Source: Hirundichthys speculiger (taxonomy: Eukaryota; Chordata; Actinopteri; Beloniformes; Exocoetidae). From it: DNA of 64,000 nucleotides. The notes beneath the pieces were generated by a model. It was given only the letters and a program-made list of their open reading frames with translations, made no database searches and had not been told where the DNA came from. Positions 11,672 through 23,871 of the stretch are shown piece after piece. The first letter of the stretch is position 1. The number at the start of each line of letters is the position of its first letter. The translations under genes were made by a program, and so were the position numbers. The DNA lies in the NCBI GenBank assembly GCA_018398805.1, contig JAGFBZ010000687.1, forward strand, positions 1-64,000, read 5' to 3'.

Positions 11672-13371
11672 ATGATACTTGGGTCACGAAAAGATATTAT
11701 CACGGTATCACGATATATTGCGATATTCTACCCAGTTAATTTTGACATTAACTTGGTAGAATATCGCAATACGATATGTATCATGATACTCGGGTCACGA
11801 TACAATATTATCACGATATCATGATATATTGCGATATTCTACCCAGTTAATCTCAAAATTAAAAGTAGAGATGAAAAATCAAGTTGCTGTATTTGGTCAT
11901 CAGATGATATTGATCATTCAGAGGACAAATTGAGTCAAAACTATTTGCTTCAAAACAAGCTATTTATTGTTTATTATTAGTTTTTTTGCACATTGAATAA
12001 ATAAATAAAATAAAATAAATAGAATAAAATGTTCCTAAAAAAAATCGATATTAGGAGCTGAAAAATCGATATTATATTGGACGGCCTATAGGCGACAGGG
12101 CAGCTCTGATCCAGAATCCAGCCCTGGTGCCAGATACGACGGGGCGCCTCGGCAGATTGCAGCTTTTATAGATTAGGCGGGTATGTTCACGATGTTCGCT
12201 TCATCAGTGCTCATCATTCTGGGCCGTACTCCTACATTATTTATAATTAGAGTAATCACAGCAGGAGAAACCTCCCTAACACATGTGCAATTATGTCTAT
12301 TCTCCTCCGAGCAAACGCTGAACCAAAGCCCAAAAGAAAGACTTCACGGGACCAGGATGAGATTTCCACTGGCAGACACGGCCGACTTTCATCACTCAAC
12401 AAGTGAATTATCAGTAAAAGCAGGGCGTGTCCCTTCAGCTGTTAACTCGTCCTTAATCTCATCTCCTCCCACTGCTGTGCACTTCCTCGTAATCTCCCTG
12501 CAGATGAACTGAATTGCTCATTTCGCCGTCGCTGCTTCCTGATTAGGGTTAGGGTTAGGGGTTAGGGTTAAGTGACGGGGCGGTGGTTTCAAGTTCGGCC
12601 GTGCAGCGATCCGCAACCAAACGGGTTTCGACATCTGCTGACGGCAGATGATGAAATGAGGACGATCTGTGACATCAGCAGAGACAGAATTCTTCAAGCG
12701 TGGAAAAGAGTGAACGAGCCGTCGATGTTCGTGCATTATTTTCCAGTATTGATCAGTAGTGCGGCTCCGAAGGCCTCCCTGCTGCTCGCTCTGCGCTTGT
12801 GGGGCTTATGTTGTATAACCATCATTACCAGTGACTGTTTTCAGGGCTGTTATCTGAATGGGTGATAATCCTTCCAATGTTCCTATCTGGGGAAAGTTAC
12901 ACGAGTCTAATCATTAAATTAATGGTGTTTTGGCTTTCAACCTTTTAAGAATTAAAAAAAAAAAAAAAACAGTCCAGGCCTGTTCAGTGTTTTTACTGGT
13001 TTCCCCCCCTTTGACTGGATTTAGTTTTTTATGGACAGAAACAACATTTGTGGTTGCTGCAGGACTTCTCATATCAACTTCTAAGCATCTTCTAAACTTC
13101 TTGTCGTAAAACTGTTTCATGCGAATTCCTAGTTTGTATGAAGCAAAGGGGCAACATCCAGCTTTCGTAGCAACCTTGAATGTGTCAGTACGTAAAACTG
13201 CATTACACTGAATGACCTCTAGGGGCTGGCTCCAGAAATGAGTCAAACTCCAATGATCGGCCACCATGAGACGGATGGACTTTTATGTGGCGTATCAAGT
13301 AAAATATACAAAGTATCAGTTTTATAGCTGTCCGATGGCTGGCCTGTGGGTGCGGACAGGCTGGAATAAGA

Positions 13372-14922
13372 AGGACAACGGCTGGACAACGGCTGTACAA
13401 CAGCTGGACAACGGCTGGGCCCCGGCTGGACCACGGCTGGACAACGGCTGGACAACGGCTGGGCCACAGCTGGACAACAGCTGGACAATGGCTGGGCCGC
13501 GGCTGGGCCACGGCTGGACAACAGCTGGGCCACGGCTGGGCCACAGCTGGGCCATGGCTGGACACCTGCTGGGCCACGGCTGGACAACAGCTGGACAACG
13601 GCTGGACAACAGCTGGACAACGGCTGGGCCACGGCTGGAGAACAGCTGGACAATGGCTGGGCCCCGGCTGGACAACAGCTGGGCCACGGCTGGACAACAG
13701 CTGGACAATGGCTGGGCCACGGCTGGACAACAGCTGGGCCACGGCTGGACAACAGCTGTACAAAGGCTGGGCCACGGCTGGGCCCCGGCTGGACAACAGC
13801 TGGGCCACGGCTGGACAACAGCTGGACAACGGCTGGGCCACGGCTGGAGAACAGCTGGACAATGGCTGGGCCACGGCTGGGCCCCGGCTGGGCCACAGCT
13901 GGGCCACGGCTGGACACCTGCTGGGCCACGGCTGGACAACAGCTAGACAACGGCTGGGCCACGGCTGGAGAACAGCTGGACAATGGCTGGGCCACGGCTG
14001 GGCCCCGGCTGGGCCACAGCTGGGCCACGGCTGGACACCTGCTGGGCCACGGCTGGACAACAGCTGGACAACAGCTGGACAACGGCTGGGCCACGGCTGG
14101 ACCACAGCTGGACAATGGCTGGGCCGCGGCTGGGCCCCGGCTGGACAACAGCTGGGCCACAGCTGGGCCATGGCTGGACACAGCTGTGCGCTGGACTGGG
14201 CCATGGACAAACAGCTGGGCCACGGCTGGACAACAGATGGACAACAGCTGGGCCACGGCTGGGCCCCGGCTGGACAACAGCTGACACAGCTGGCTGGCTG
14301 GCTGGCTGGCAACAGCTGGGCCACGCTGGGGCTGGACAACAGCTGGGCCACGGCTGGACAACAGCTGGACAACGGCTGGGCCACGGCTGGACAACAGCTG
14401 GGCCACGGCTGGACAACAGATGGACAACAGCTGGGCCACGGCTGGGCCCCGGCTGGACAACAGCTGGACCACGGCTGGACAACAGCTGGGCCACGGCTGG
14501 ACCACGGCTGGGCCACGGCTGGGCCACGGCTGGAGAACAGCTGGGCCACGGCTGGAGAACAGCTGGGCCACAGCTGGGCCACGGCTGGGCCACAGCTGGG
14601 CCATGGCTGGACACCTGCTGGGCCACAGCTGGACAACAGCTGGGCCACGGCTGGGCCACAGCTGGGCCATGGCTGGACACCTGCTGGGCCACGGCTGGAG
14701 AACAGCTGGACAATGGCTGGGCTGCGGCTGGGCCCCGGCTGGACAACAGCTGGGCCACGGCTGGACACCTGCTGGAACACGGCTGGACAACAGCTGGGCC
14801 ACGGCTGGGCCACAGCTGGGCCACGGCTGGACAACAGCTGGACCACGGCTGGACAATGGCTGGACCACGGCTGGGCCACAGCTGGGCCATGGCTGGACAA
14901 CAGCTGGACAACAGCTGGGCTG
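13372..14922. repeat. 11-bp GC-rich minisatellite in intron 2
   Basis: The array consists of 11-bp units, chiefly CTGGGCCACGG, CTGGACAACAG and CTGGACAACGG, with larger repeated blocks (for example those carrying CTGGACACCTG). The unit is not a multiple of three and has few stop-forming words. Most frames on both strands are therefore open for hundreds of codons, giving Pro/Ser/Cys- or Trp/Ala/Gly-rich frames that are not genes. Confidence 0.95.
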
Positions 14923-15656
14923 CCAAGGACGAGGCCAATCAGAACAGAAACCAGCTGTTGACATCACAGGAGGTTCGTTGCAGCTCTTTCTTAACATCTC
15001 ATGCTGTGAAAGTCATGTATCATGAGGCAGCGCTCCACTTCTCCTCTAACAGCAGATGACAGGTATAAAATTACAGAGTCCCCCCCCCCCGGCCTACCCA
15101 CAACACCGCTGTTACAGCTCAGACTGGGTCATATTAACTGGCTGGAAGGCCACCATTCCCATGCCAACACAAACAGCAGTAACAGTATAATAGGTGAGTG
15201 TGTGAGTGGGGGGGGGGTCTCTGGGGCTATGAGTGGTAGATTCTCAGAAATGACCAGGAGACTGACAAAGACAAGGATGACTCCCCCTTCTCCAGAAACA
15301 CTGGCATTCCTGAGAGGGGGGAGCAGCCGCCAGTTTGTTTCCATGCCAACAGTGCATCCTCGCCTCGGGACTTCCCGCAGGGGCAACATGCCGGTCATTC
15401 GTTTAACGACGCAGCAGAACGGCGTCCCGAGTGATGACACACTCAGAGGCGTGATGTCATTTAGAGTGACGGCTCTGCGCTAAAAAGAAATGTTACGAAA
15501 GCGCATGAGTTTGAGGAGGTCGCGGTTGAGATGACCCAGTAGAAGTGAGTCGCGGATCAGGTTCCTCTGCTATCTTTCTCCAGATTTACAGATTTATCTT
15601 AATTAGCACATCAAAACTAAAACAATCAGAAGACAGAACAGAATCTCCGTTCTCAC

Positions 15657-16368
15657 CTTTATGTGCTTGTCCGTTCAGTGATGACGGGTACGTTGATGAA
15701 ACTACGGACTCCTGCACGAGCACGGGTGGTACAGCCCGAGCAGGGCCCGGTGTGGAGGTTGGGGGGACAGGTGGTGGGGGGGTAGAAGGGGGTCCGCAGA
15801 CGCTATCTGTCTCTCTAGTACCTACCTGCTTTGAGCAGCACCAGCCCGAAAGCTTGGCAGTCTGTGTGATTTCTGGCACCTCGCCGCGCTGGACTGCACG
15901 TCGGAAAACGTCCCCTTCGTGCACGGCTTGCAGAGCACGTCCTCTGTCTCGGTGCCCCGCCCCGCTTTTTCACCCTGGTGCCGGGGGGGCACGGGGAGTG
16001 GGGCTTACACGCCGCGCCCGAAGAGAAGGTGCCGGGCGGGCAGGCGCAGACGCGGTCCTGGCTCTCGCCGTGCAGGGAACCTTCTCGACGAGGCCCGCGG
16101 GGCACGGGGCCCGGCAGCGGTGGCACTGCTCGACGCCGTTCTCGCCCCGCGTGAAGGCGCCCGCGGGGCAGGGGCTGCACTCCCTCACCGCCGTCGCGGA
16201 GCAGTGGACGGAGACGTAGGTGCCCGCCGGGCACTTGTCGCAGGCCAGCTGGGCGCCCGAGTCCTGGTCGAGGTGCTGGTAGAGGCGCGGCGAGAGGAGG
16301 GGCTCGTCCTCCGAGCTGCTCGTGGTCAGAACCCGGGCGGAGACGACGGCCACCACCGAACATAAGAG
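15657..16368 (-). CDS. tnfrsf21: tnfrsf21 exon 2: signal-peptide end and four cysteine-rich TNFR repeats (frame broken by short duplications)
   Basis: The exon runs from a pyrimidine-tract acceptor (AG at 16370-16369) to a GTGAGA donor (GT at 15656-15655). It encodes the rest of the leader, then the ligand-binding ectodomain. CRD1 reads [11 protein letters not shown] and CRD2 [22 protein letters not shown]3 contains [11 protein letters not shown], and CRD4 contains [11 protein letters not shown] followed by HTDC and ETDSVCG. These closely match vertebrate DR6, a neuronal and immune death receptor known to bind N-APP. Beyond the last cysteine comes a Pro/Thr-rich stalk. The reading frame is interrupted four times by what look like small tandem duplications: CTCT at 16062-16065 (+2), GCCCC twice at 15954-15963 (+5), one extra base near 15870-15872 (+1), and TACC twice at 15819-15826 (+4). 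They total 12 nt, so the exon length stays compatible with phase-0 entry and phase-1 exit. Read literally, frame 1 stops near 15970. Sequencing or assembly error, an allele, or early decay are all possible. Confidence 0.9.
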
Positions 16369-16428
16369 CTGAGGGAAAAGAAAGGGGGGAGCGTTACGGC
16401 AAATAACAAAAGAGCTCAAAGCTATCAC

Positions 16429-17025
16429 TAGGGCTGTAGCGATACGCTAATCTTGCGATACGATACGATAGACGATATTCAGCTCACAATACAATATATA
16501 TTGTGTATCGTATCGCAATATCATATCGCGATACTATACAGGATATATATTGTATTGTGAGCTGAATATTGTGTTTCGTATCGTATCGCAAGATTAGTGT
16601 ATCGCTACAGCCCTAGTGATACGATACACGATATTCAGCTCACAATACGATATATATTGATATTCATCTTACAATACTGTTACATCATTTTCCGAAAGAT
16701 TTTAACGGGACAAAGTGATTTTGGTGACATCTTGTGAGTGTTCCAATGACTTTGTTTGAATTAATTGAACTGAAAGCATCAATTACACATTATATGGCTG
16801 ACAGGCAGCTTGCAAATGCTGGACAAAATGAATAAAAGATGTGTTGAGAAAAATAGTTTCATTTATTTAAACAGTGCAAATTGTTGCTTGCAAGCTTTTA
16901 AAGGTGGGACACGGAGGTTTTGGAAGAAGCTTAGAATATCGATACCCGCGACTGAAAAACCGATACTCTCTGGGGAAATAAAATATCGATATATATCGCA
17001 GAATCGATAAAATCGCTCAGATCTA
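16429..17025. mobile_element. hAT element with palindromic end, next to tnfrsf21 exon 2
   Basis: TAGGGCTGTAGCGATACGC to AGATCTA is flanked by GCTATCAC and GCTATCGC (16421-16428, 17026-17033; seven of eight). The first 187 bp (16429-16615) form an inverted repeat, beginning TAGGGCTGTAGCGATAC and ending GTATCGCTACAGCCCTA. The insertion is 60 nt upstream of the exon 2 acceptor, but the branch-point region and pyrimidine tract are retained. Confidence 0.85.
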
Positions 17026-18310
17026 GCTATCGCTCATATTCTATTGTCAACGTCATTTATACAAAGGCGGTGTATGTACGGGCCATGTCGGGTCTGACCT
17101 ATGACCCGGACCTTAATTTGGTACCCATTGGTGAAAGGAGGTCCAAACATCCAAATATCCTGTCAGCTAGGAGTCCCATAGTAACATTTGGATCATTTGG
17201 ATCTGTGATGGACTGAAGATGGATGGATGGATGGATGGATGGATGCCCTTATTGACACAGTCCTCCTCATTCATCCGGGCTCAGGAACGCCACTGTGAAG
17301 AGACCGGCTTGCCGTGGCGGGGACGGCGGGGGTCATGTGGGGACTCGGCTGTCTTGCCCCGGACAGGCGAGACAACACAAGCTGTTTCAAGCCACATGGA
17401 TTCTAGAAAGTCACGTCTTGGGCTCCCACTGTATGAGGCTGCTTTAATAAGCTTTTAAAAAAAAGAAGACATCTGTGTTTTTCGAACCCCATTAAATACA
17501 ATGCTGTTTTATTAGTTCACTCCAATGAGTCATTCAGTCGTCTTACGTCGGGCATCAAACAGCGCGGGTGTGCTTCGTAACCACAGGTATAAATTTAACA
17601 CACAGCTTGGGGTTTTCCTTCGTTGTTGTTGTTTTGCCTCCTCAGACTCCCCTCTCACCTCTGCTGGGAAGCCGACAGCTCACTGGTATTTCGGGGAATG
17701 ACCCACGCATGTTTCGGTTGGCACCCACACGAACATGAGGGGAGCCGTATCAGCGCAATATGAGGCCGATGGAGGGGGGGGGGGGCTGACGGCGCAAGTC
17801 TCTACTGCAGAGCAACCAGTGGAGTCTTACTGCTAAAAACGGATGGCGTGAGGCCTAGCGCAGCCTATGCAGGTCAAAAGAAATGGATACAGATAAAAGT
17901 TGTGCACATCTGTTGGAGATTATGGGGACTCCCAGATAATTGATAACTGTGACTTCCCTGGCTGGTAGTTATTACCGTTACACTGTATTTATTTCCCTTG
18001 GCATCTTTAAAGTTGGCTTTAAAAATGACCTTTTACTCCCTCCTGGATCAGATCCTTTAAGTCACAGAGCTCTTGCTTTGTTTTTTTTTAAATTAGACAT
18101 GAAACAAAATTCCAACCCGATGTTGATGATGTGACGTTTGGCTTTGGAACCTAAGTTCATAATGTCAGTAGAAGTTCGCTGATCTTTCTTGACTGTTAGA
18201 AATATGTAGCCCAACATGGAGCTGAATAAATGTTATCACAGATCGGTATGAAGCCACAATTATCCTGACAGGCAGCAGTTCCTTCATTTTGTTCTCAGTC
18301 CAGTCTGCTG

Positions 18311-18794
18311 TAGGGGTGAGTATTGGCAAGGACCTCGCAATACGATATGTATCATGATGCTTGGGTCACGATACGATATTATCACGATATCACGATATAT
18401 TGCGATATTCTACCCAGTTAATTTTGACATTAACTGGGTAGAATATCACAATACGATATGTATCATGATACTCGGGTCACGATACAATATTATCATGATA
18501 TCACGATATATTGCTATATTCTACCCAGTTAATGTCAAAATTAAAAGTAGAGATGAAAAATCAAGTTGCTGTATATGTTCATCAGATGATATTGATCATT
18601 CAGAGGACAAATTAAGCCAAAACTATTTGCTTCAAAACAACCCATTTATTGTTTATTATTAGTGTTTTTGCACATTTAATAAATTAATAAAATAAAGTAA
18701 ACAGAATAAAAGTTTCCTTAAAAAAAAATCGGTATTATATTGGGTGGCCGAAAATCGCGATATATTGCCAAATCGATTTTTTTTCACAGCCCTA
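18311..18794. mobile_element. TAGGGGTG-family hAT MITE (484 bp), arm of inverted duplication
   Basis: It is flanked by perfect 8-bp duplications GTCTGCTG (18303-18310, 18795-18802). It is the reverse-complement counterpart of 34240-34723, which has the same length and the same target duplication. Confidence 0.92.
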
Positions 18795-18908
18795 GTCTGC
18801 TGCCGTCTCTTTCTCTTAATTTGCTGCATTACTAACTGGGCGCGTTGATGGATTCTGGTGCTTTCATGTGTCAGTGATACATCAGACAACAATTATGTTA
18901 TCAGTTAT

Positions 18909-19263
18909 TAGGGGTGAGTATTGGCAAGGACCTCACAATACGATATGTATCATGATACTTGAGTCACGATAGGATATTATCACGATATCATGATATATTG
19001 TGATATTCTACCCAGTTAAAATCTAAATTAAAAGTAGAGATGAAAAATCAAGTTGCTGTATATGTTCATCAGATGATATTGATCATTCAGAGGACAAATT
19101 GAGTCAAAACTATTTGCTTCAAAACAACCTATTTATTGTTTATTATTAGTGTTTCTGAAAAAAATCGAAAAAAAAAATCGATATTAGGAGCTGAAAAGTC
19201 AATATTCTATTTGGTGGACGCAAATCACAAGATATTGCCAAATCAATTTTTTTCACACCCCTA
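18909..19263. mobile_element. TAGGGGTG-family hAT MITE (355 bp)
   Basis: TAGGGGTGAGTATTGGCAAGG to TTTTTTTCACACCCCTA, with flanks TCAGTTAT and TCAGTCTT (six of eight). Its left flank reappears, inverted, at the right edge of 33751-34125. Confidence 0.85.
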
Positions 19264-19427
19264 TCAGTCTTCAGTTACATAACCACACCACCCAGTCACA
19301 ACCAAGCCGCGACATCCAGCTTGCTCAAACCCAGAAGTAAGTGGTCAGTTCCTCCACTCACCACCAGGGGGGGTGACTCCGAAAGCGAGTCAATCAATTG
19401 ACTATCTCCACAGCAAGGTTTTACAGC

Positions 19428-19432
<5 letters not shown>

Positions 19433-19475
<43 letters not shown>

Positions 19476-19481
19476 GGGGGG
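19433..19481. repeat. (TG)n microsatellite running into poly-G
   Basis: A TG dinucleotide run is followed by more than 20 G residues, a likely assembly-sensitive site. Confidence 0.9.
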
Positions 19482-22269
19482 TTCAGTCTGGTGAAGGCTC
19501 CCAGCCAGGACTGACCAGAGGACAGTAACGGGACTAGCGCTAGCTGGGTCCTCTGGTCGAGCGACCTTCCAACCAGACCACTGAGCAACTGGTACCCTGC
19601 TACCGACTACCCTGCGATGGGTCAACTGGATTGTGGGTCCTAGTGGACCATGACCTGTCCCTGTTCCAGGTCTTGCTGGGAGAACTTTTATTTGGCTCTT
19701 GTTTCGCTAGCAGCACTTGAAATGCTTCACCTTTCAAAATAAGATGCAAAGGAGGCTTGAAAAGAACTCCCCGGGAACCTCATGGGTGATGTCACGAGGC
19801 GGTTCGTCCTGTTCATTTTCCCCAGTCTGTGGTCAACAACAGGCTGAACCACCTGCTTTGCCTCAGTCTCACCAAACTTCACAGGATTACAGTTTACCAC
19901 ACACAGTTTATAAGGGGACCACCGGGTCATGAGTCGGGCCCACTTCAATGCTTGGGTGGACCACCTCAGTGCTTTATTAGCTGTCTGTCTGAAAGGGCTG
20001 TTGGCTAAGCAGTAATCGTGATAAGTCCTCCCAACAGACATCAGAAATGTCTGTTAGGAAATAACCAAGTGAAAAACACCATCTGGGATTCCCCTTGATG
20101 ATAAATAATCATTTCCCTTCTCTCAAACAGCGTCATAACTGAGTAACAGGAGTCTGTACGTGTACATGACAAACACCATCTTCACACAATAACAGCGACA
20201 ATATCACAAACCAACAGTCTTCAGGGCAAATCAGAAGTAAAACTCCATCTAAAAACCAGCTTTCTGCTGTAAAGTTGGGTCTGCAGGGTCACGTCATTGT
20301 CTCTCAGACTAGTTTCTGAAGACGTCCTGGTAAAATATGTTGGAAATCACACGTGTTTCCATTGATCCAGATGACTCCCCTCCAATAGGGCCGTATATGA
20401 AGACGTGCTACAAAGAAATAAGGAAGAAATGCTCGTCCACATGGACACTCACGAGCAGTTCATTAATGAAGTTGGTAGTTAAATGAGACAGCAGGATCTC
20501 GGCCGAGACGAGTTTAGAGACGATGACAACATCTAAACTAAAAGCTGCAGTATCGTTTGTATTCATTTTATCGTTTCTTTCTCTTTCCATCCCTTTGTAG
20601 TTCTGTGGCTCTTTGCGGTGTCCTAATAGTTATTCTGCATCACTTTTGCAGCTGTTAATCAAATTCTTCCGAGTGTTTTATGTCTTTTTTTTTCCCCAGT
20701 CCTTCTCTGGGACCCAAAGTCCGGACTGGGTTTAACTCCTCTCTCAACACCCTTATCTCTTTGTCCATGTGGCTCAAATGAACGGTCCGCTGCTTGGGAT
20801 TCCCTAAGAGGACACAAGCCGTCCATCAAGTGTCACAAGCGTGACCCGCGACTCAGTGACGGATCATCACAGCAGAAATAAAGAGGGACTGACAGCGAAG
20901 GGACGGGAGGACGTGAAGCTACACAAATTTAGGAAAACTCGTGTTCGCTTGAGTGTGGAAAATATTTACACTCAAACAAGTGCAAAGATTAGCAGCTCAT
21001 GTACGCAGAACAAACAGGCCTGGTGGGTTTGAAGTGGTGCACTGTGGGAGAAATTCAGCTGACGATGCATGTGAGCTTTTTGTCAACCACGAGCGCCGAT
21101 CCCCAAACTGCCAGAAAAAATGAAAGGGTCCGGTTTGAGTCATAATAAAGAGGCAATGCTATGTCACAAATGAACCGACCGTACAAAGCACACGCTACGA
21201 CTCCTTTTGATCAGAAATACATTCTCCGGAGCTACAAGTAAGAATCTGTTGGACAACAATTGTGTTTTTTTCTCTCATTTGGAGCTGATAGGGATAAATA
21301 GGACCATTCTTCCACCATAATGCTGCCCTTTCACCGCACCACCCATTGGCTTCTTTGTGTTCATTCCCAGAACCTCATCCATAAACATCAGAGCACGTTC
21401 CCAACGTGCGGCTCATCGGTAATATCAGTATCACGTCAGCGTTCAAAGCGGAAAACGAAGGCGGGAAATCGGAACATTCTGCTCGTTACAGGACACGACG
21501 GACGATCCCCCCGCGGTTCTCCTCGCTTGTTTGGAGGGTTTTACTGTTGGAACAGCATGCTCCGAGCACGACTATAATTGAGGCGAACCGCTCAATGCTG
21601 GTATTAAACAAGAACTTTGTGATGCAGGACAAGCCTTAGACTTCTTTCATGCTGGTACCCACAGTGCTGATGTTGTTTGTTGGCAGAGGGCGGCTCATTA
21701 AGAAATACCAGACATCTCATTTTGGGTAAACACTGCGATGGAAAATGATCCCTCTGTGGATCACTCTAAAACCTAAGAGGTACATCTGTCAACTGCGCTG
21801 TAACAATCGGACCCTGTTGAGCCATCTAAACAAGCTCAACATGTGCCTTTAGCCTCTATGCTGCTCTCTACTTTACAAAATAATAAAGTGCTGGCACCAC
21901 AGCTCTCCAACAAGGACTCGCTGGCTTTAGGAAACCAGGAAATCTAGATTCCAAATTCCCAAATAGAACACGAACTCCCGAAATGTCGAGCGTCGTAGAG
22001 ACGGAAAGTCTCAGTCAGCTCAAGGAGCTCTAAAGATGACGAGGTTAAACCCAAACCCGTCTTCTGTCCCTCCAGCAGCTGTCTTCCTAACAGCAGCTGG
22101 GTCAGTGGGGGTCCAGGGGAAGGCCTGGAATAGACCTCCCGTTAGCATCACAGCTAATGCGCGTATCCTGCATTCAACAGCCAAGTGCAAAAAAAGTGCA
22201 ACCCGTACGTAAGACCCAACATTAATTTGAATGCTAGCGGCGCTGGTGTAGGTAAGAGCAGCAGTTGAC

Positions 22270-23390
22270 TCTTTTATAGATATATATATATATATATAGC
22301 TCCCTGGTGGGCCATCATGGTACTGCAGGTGGGCCGCGTAGAGGTAATTAAAAATAAACAAATGTTATTAAACCTGTATTTTTTTCAAATATGTTTTTAA
22401 TTACTGTTAAATATTTATGACATGAGTTTTAAAAAATGTATAAGTACTAAAACAAACCAGGTGAGTGTTAGGGCCAATTCCAATTCCTCCCTTAACCCTC
22501 AATCTCAACCGTCGCCCTTAACCCTCAATTTTTGGCCCTCAATCTTAACCCTCGAAAGTAAGTGTAAGGGTTATCTTGTGACTTAGAAATGGGTCACCCC
22601 TTGAGTGCAGTTACGTCTTCAGACTGAAATGTATCAGAGCCCGTGTTGTCTCTGTATTTCCTGAAATGACACAGGGATAACATTGAAAAGAGCGCTGTAT
22701 ATTCTCCAAATAATATTAGCAAATAACACAATAGAGGAAACATTATTCAGTCCTCCGTCGCTACACAACAAGGTATACAAGTAACATGAAGCCGACCCGG
22801 TCCGCCGACGGGACCGGGACCCTGCGACCGGGACCACCGACGAGTACAACGTGAAGCCGACGGGACCGCCGGTCCGGCAGCAAACATCGTAAAGTAAAAA
22901 AATAAATGTTACGCAACAACAATGTTAATCCATGAAAAAATTCTCTAACAAACACAATAAAATGGTTTTGTAACATTTATATCTTTAAGATATACGAACA
23001 TACTTACGTTTGTAGCTAGCTTTTTAGTGCCTTCTGGATAGCCCTTACTTCCAAGGGTGGTGTCGGAAAATCTCAAGTTTGAGGGCGATACAGCCCTCAA
23101 ACTCGTCCCTCAACTTGACTTGCTAAGAATTGGGAAAACACTTGCCCTTAGCGGGAACGCGCATTTTAGAGATTGAGGGTTGAGATTGAGGGTTAAGGGA
23201 GGAATTGGAATTCAACCTTATCCTACTGTCCTACTAAGTTAATAGGACAAGTGTCACCTTGCATTAATATTGGAACATAGTTCCCAGACTTGTATGTTGA
23301 TCACAGTTGTGATTAAAGGTTTGGGTGGGCCGCAGAGATTTTTTCACATTTTAAATTGGGCCGTGGTGTTCTGAAGTTTGGGAATTGCTG
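22270..23390. mobile_element. hAT element (CCCTGGTGGGCC / TTTGGGAATTGCTG) with nested insertion
   Basis: CTGGTGGGCCATCATGGTAC and the right end AAGTTTGGGAATTGCTG match the intact copy at 51652-52016. The left terminus is lost in a TA microsatellite at about 22278-22297. A TTA-flanked element interrupts it at 22473-23217. Confidence 0.75.
22473..23217. mobile_element. nested TIR element with TTA target, Harbinger-like
   Basis: Long inverted ends containing AATTCCAATTCC, CCTCCCTTAACCCTCAATC and their complements are flanked by TTA on both sides (22470-22472, 23218-23220). The uninterrupted host copy near 51840 shows the empty site. A 3-bp TWA target suggests PIF/Harbinger. No transposase was seen. 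Confidence 0.7.
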
Positions 23391-23654
23391 GTCTACGGTT
23401 ACCACTCGATTCGTGTGGCATTGGTTGTGCTGAACTCGGGCAGCAACCGGACGCAACTAGTCGTCAAACGTTGGAAATGTACGAAAAATACTGTCTGTGT
23501 TTTTCATCAATTTCCCACATCTGTAAAAGGAGAGAAAGAAACTTCTATCTCGAAAAAATTGATTTTCTGACATATCTTATCCAATAGCACTGGTATTTTT
23601 TATGTTTCTGGCTCTTACCGCAACAAAAAAAACAAAAAAAAACATCCTTTTTGT

Positions 23655-23716
23655 ACACAGTTGTATTTTTTACCCTGGTGTCGAGGCCATTAACCGCGAA
23701 AAATAAGGGATCACTG
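23655..23716. mobile_element. right-end fragment of CAGTGATCCCT pogo-like MITE
   Basis: TTAACCGCGAAAAATAAGGG followed by ATCACTG and TA matches the right end of the complete copies at 36404-37099 and 43664-44186. The left end is missing. Confidence 0.55.
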
Positions 23717-23871
23717 TATACAGCAACTTGATTTTTCATCTCTACTTTTAATTTTGATATTACCTGGGTAGAATATTGCAATATATTGCAATATCGTGAT
23801 AATATAGTATCGTGATCCAAGTATCATGATACATATCGTATTTGCGAGGTCCTTGCCAATACTCACCCCTA
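23717..23871. mobile_element. TAGGGGTG-family hAT MITE, truncated
   Basis: CAGCAACTTGATTTTTCATC runs through to the family end CCTTGCCAATACTCACCCCTA. The other end is replaced by the pogo-like fragment, so this is the remnant of a nested pair. Confidence 0.75.

Larger units (their letters stand above)
10691..12088. mobile_element. TAGGGGTG-family hAT with internal 541-bp tandem duplication
   Basis: The left end TAGCGGTGAGTCTTGGCAAGG is a mutated family end. The right end stops at GGACGGCCTA. Flanks CGGGCGAC and TAGGCGAC agree at six of eight positions. Inside, a unit starting near 10863 repeats at 11404 (541-bp spacing), and each copy carries the same LINE 3' scrap. Further internal inverted copies of CCCAGTTAATTTTGACATTA make the region strongly self-complementary. 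Confidence 0.8.
8004..15656 (-). other. tnfrsf21 intron 2
   Basis: The interval is bounded by the exon 2 donor (GTGAGA) and the exon 3 acceptor (CACAG), about 7.65 kb. It holds a fold-back MITE, a nested hAT pair, an internally duplicated hAT, a tRNA-SINE-like scrap and the 11-bp minisatellite. 12100-13370 and 14930-15656 hold nothing I recognise, apart from a short TTAGGG-like run near 12543-12570. Confidence 0.8.

Noticed and set aside
13203..14997. Minus-strand open frames of 565 and 584 codons, and long plus-strand frames
   Set aside because: They are created by the 11-bp minisatellite, which is open in most frames. There is no domain, no splice context and no codon structure other than the repeat.
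15816..15826. Micro-intron (GTAGGTACTAG) to explain the frame jump at the TACC repeat
   Set aside because: Eleven nucleotides is far below the minimum for spliceosomal removal. A 4-nt duplication explains the jump directly.
15657..16368. Processed pseudogene of tnfrsf21
   Set aside because: The exon has good splice sites and large introns on both sides and joins intact exons in phase, so this is the gene locus and not a retrocopy.
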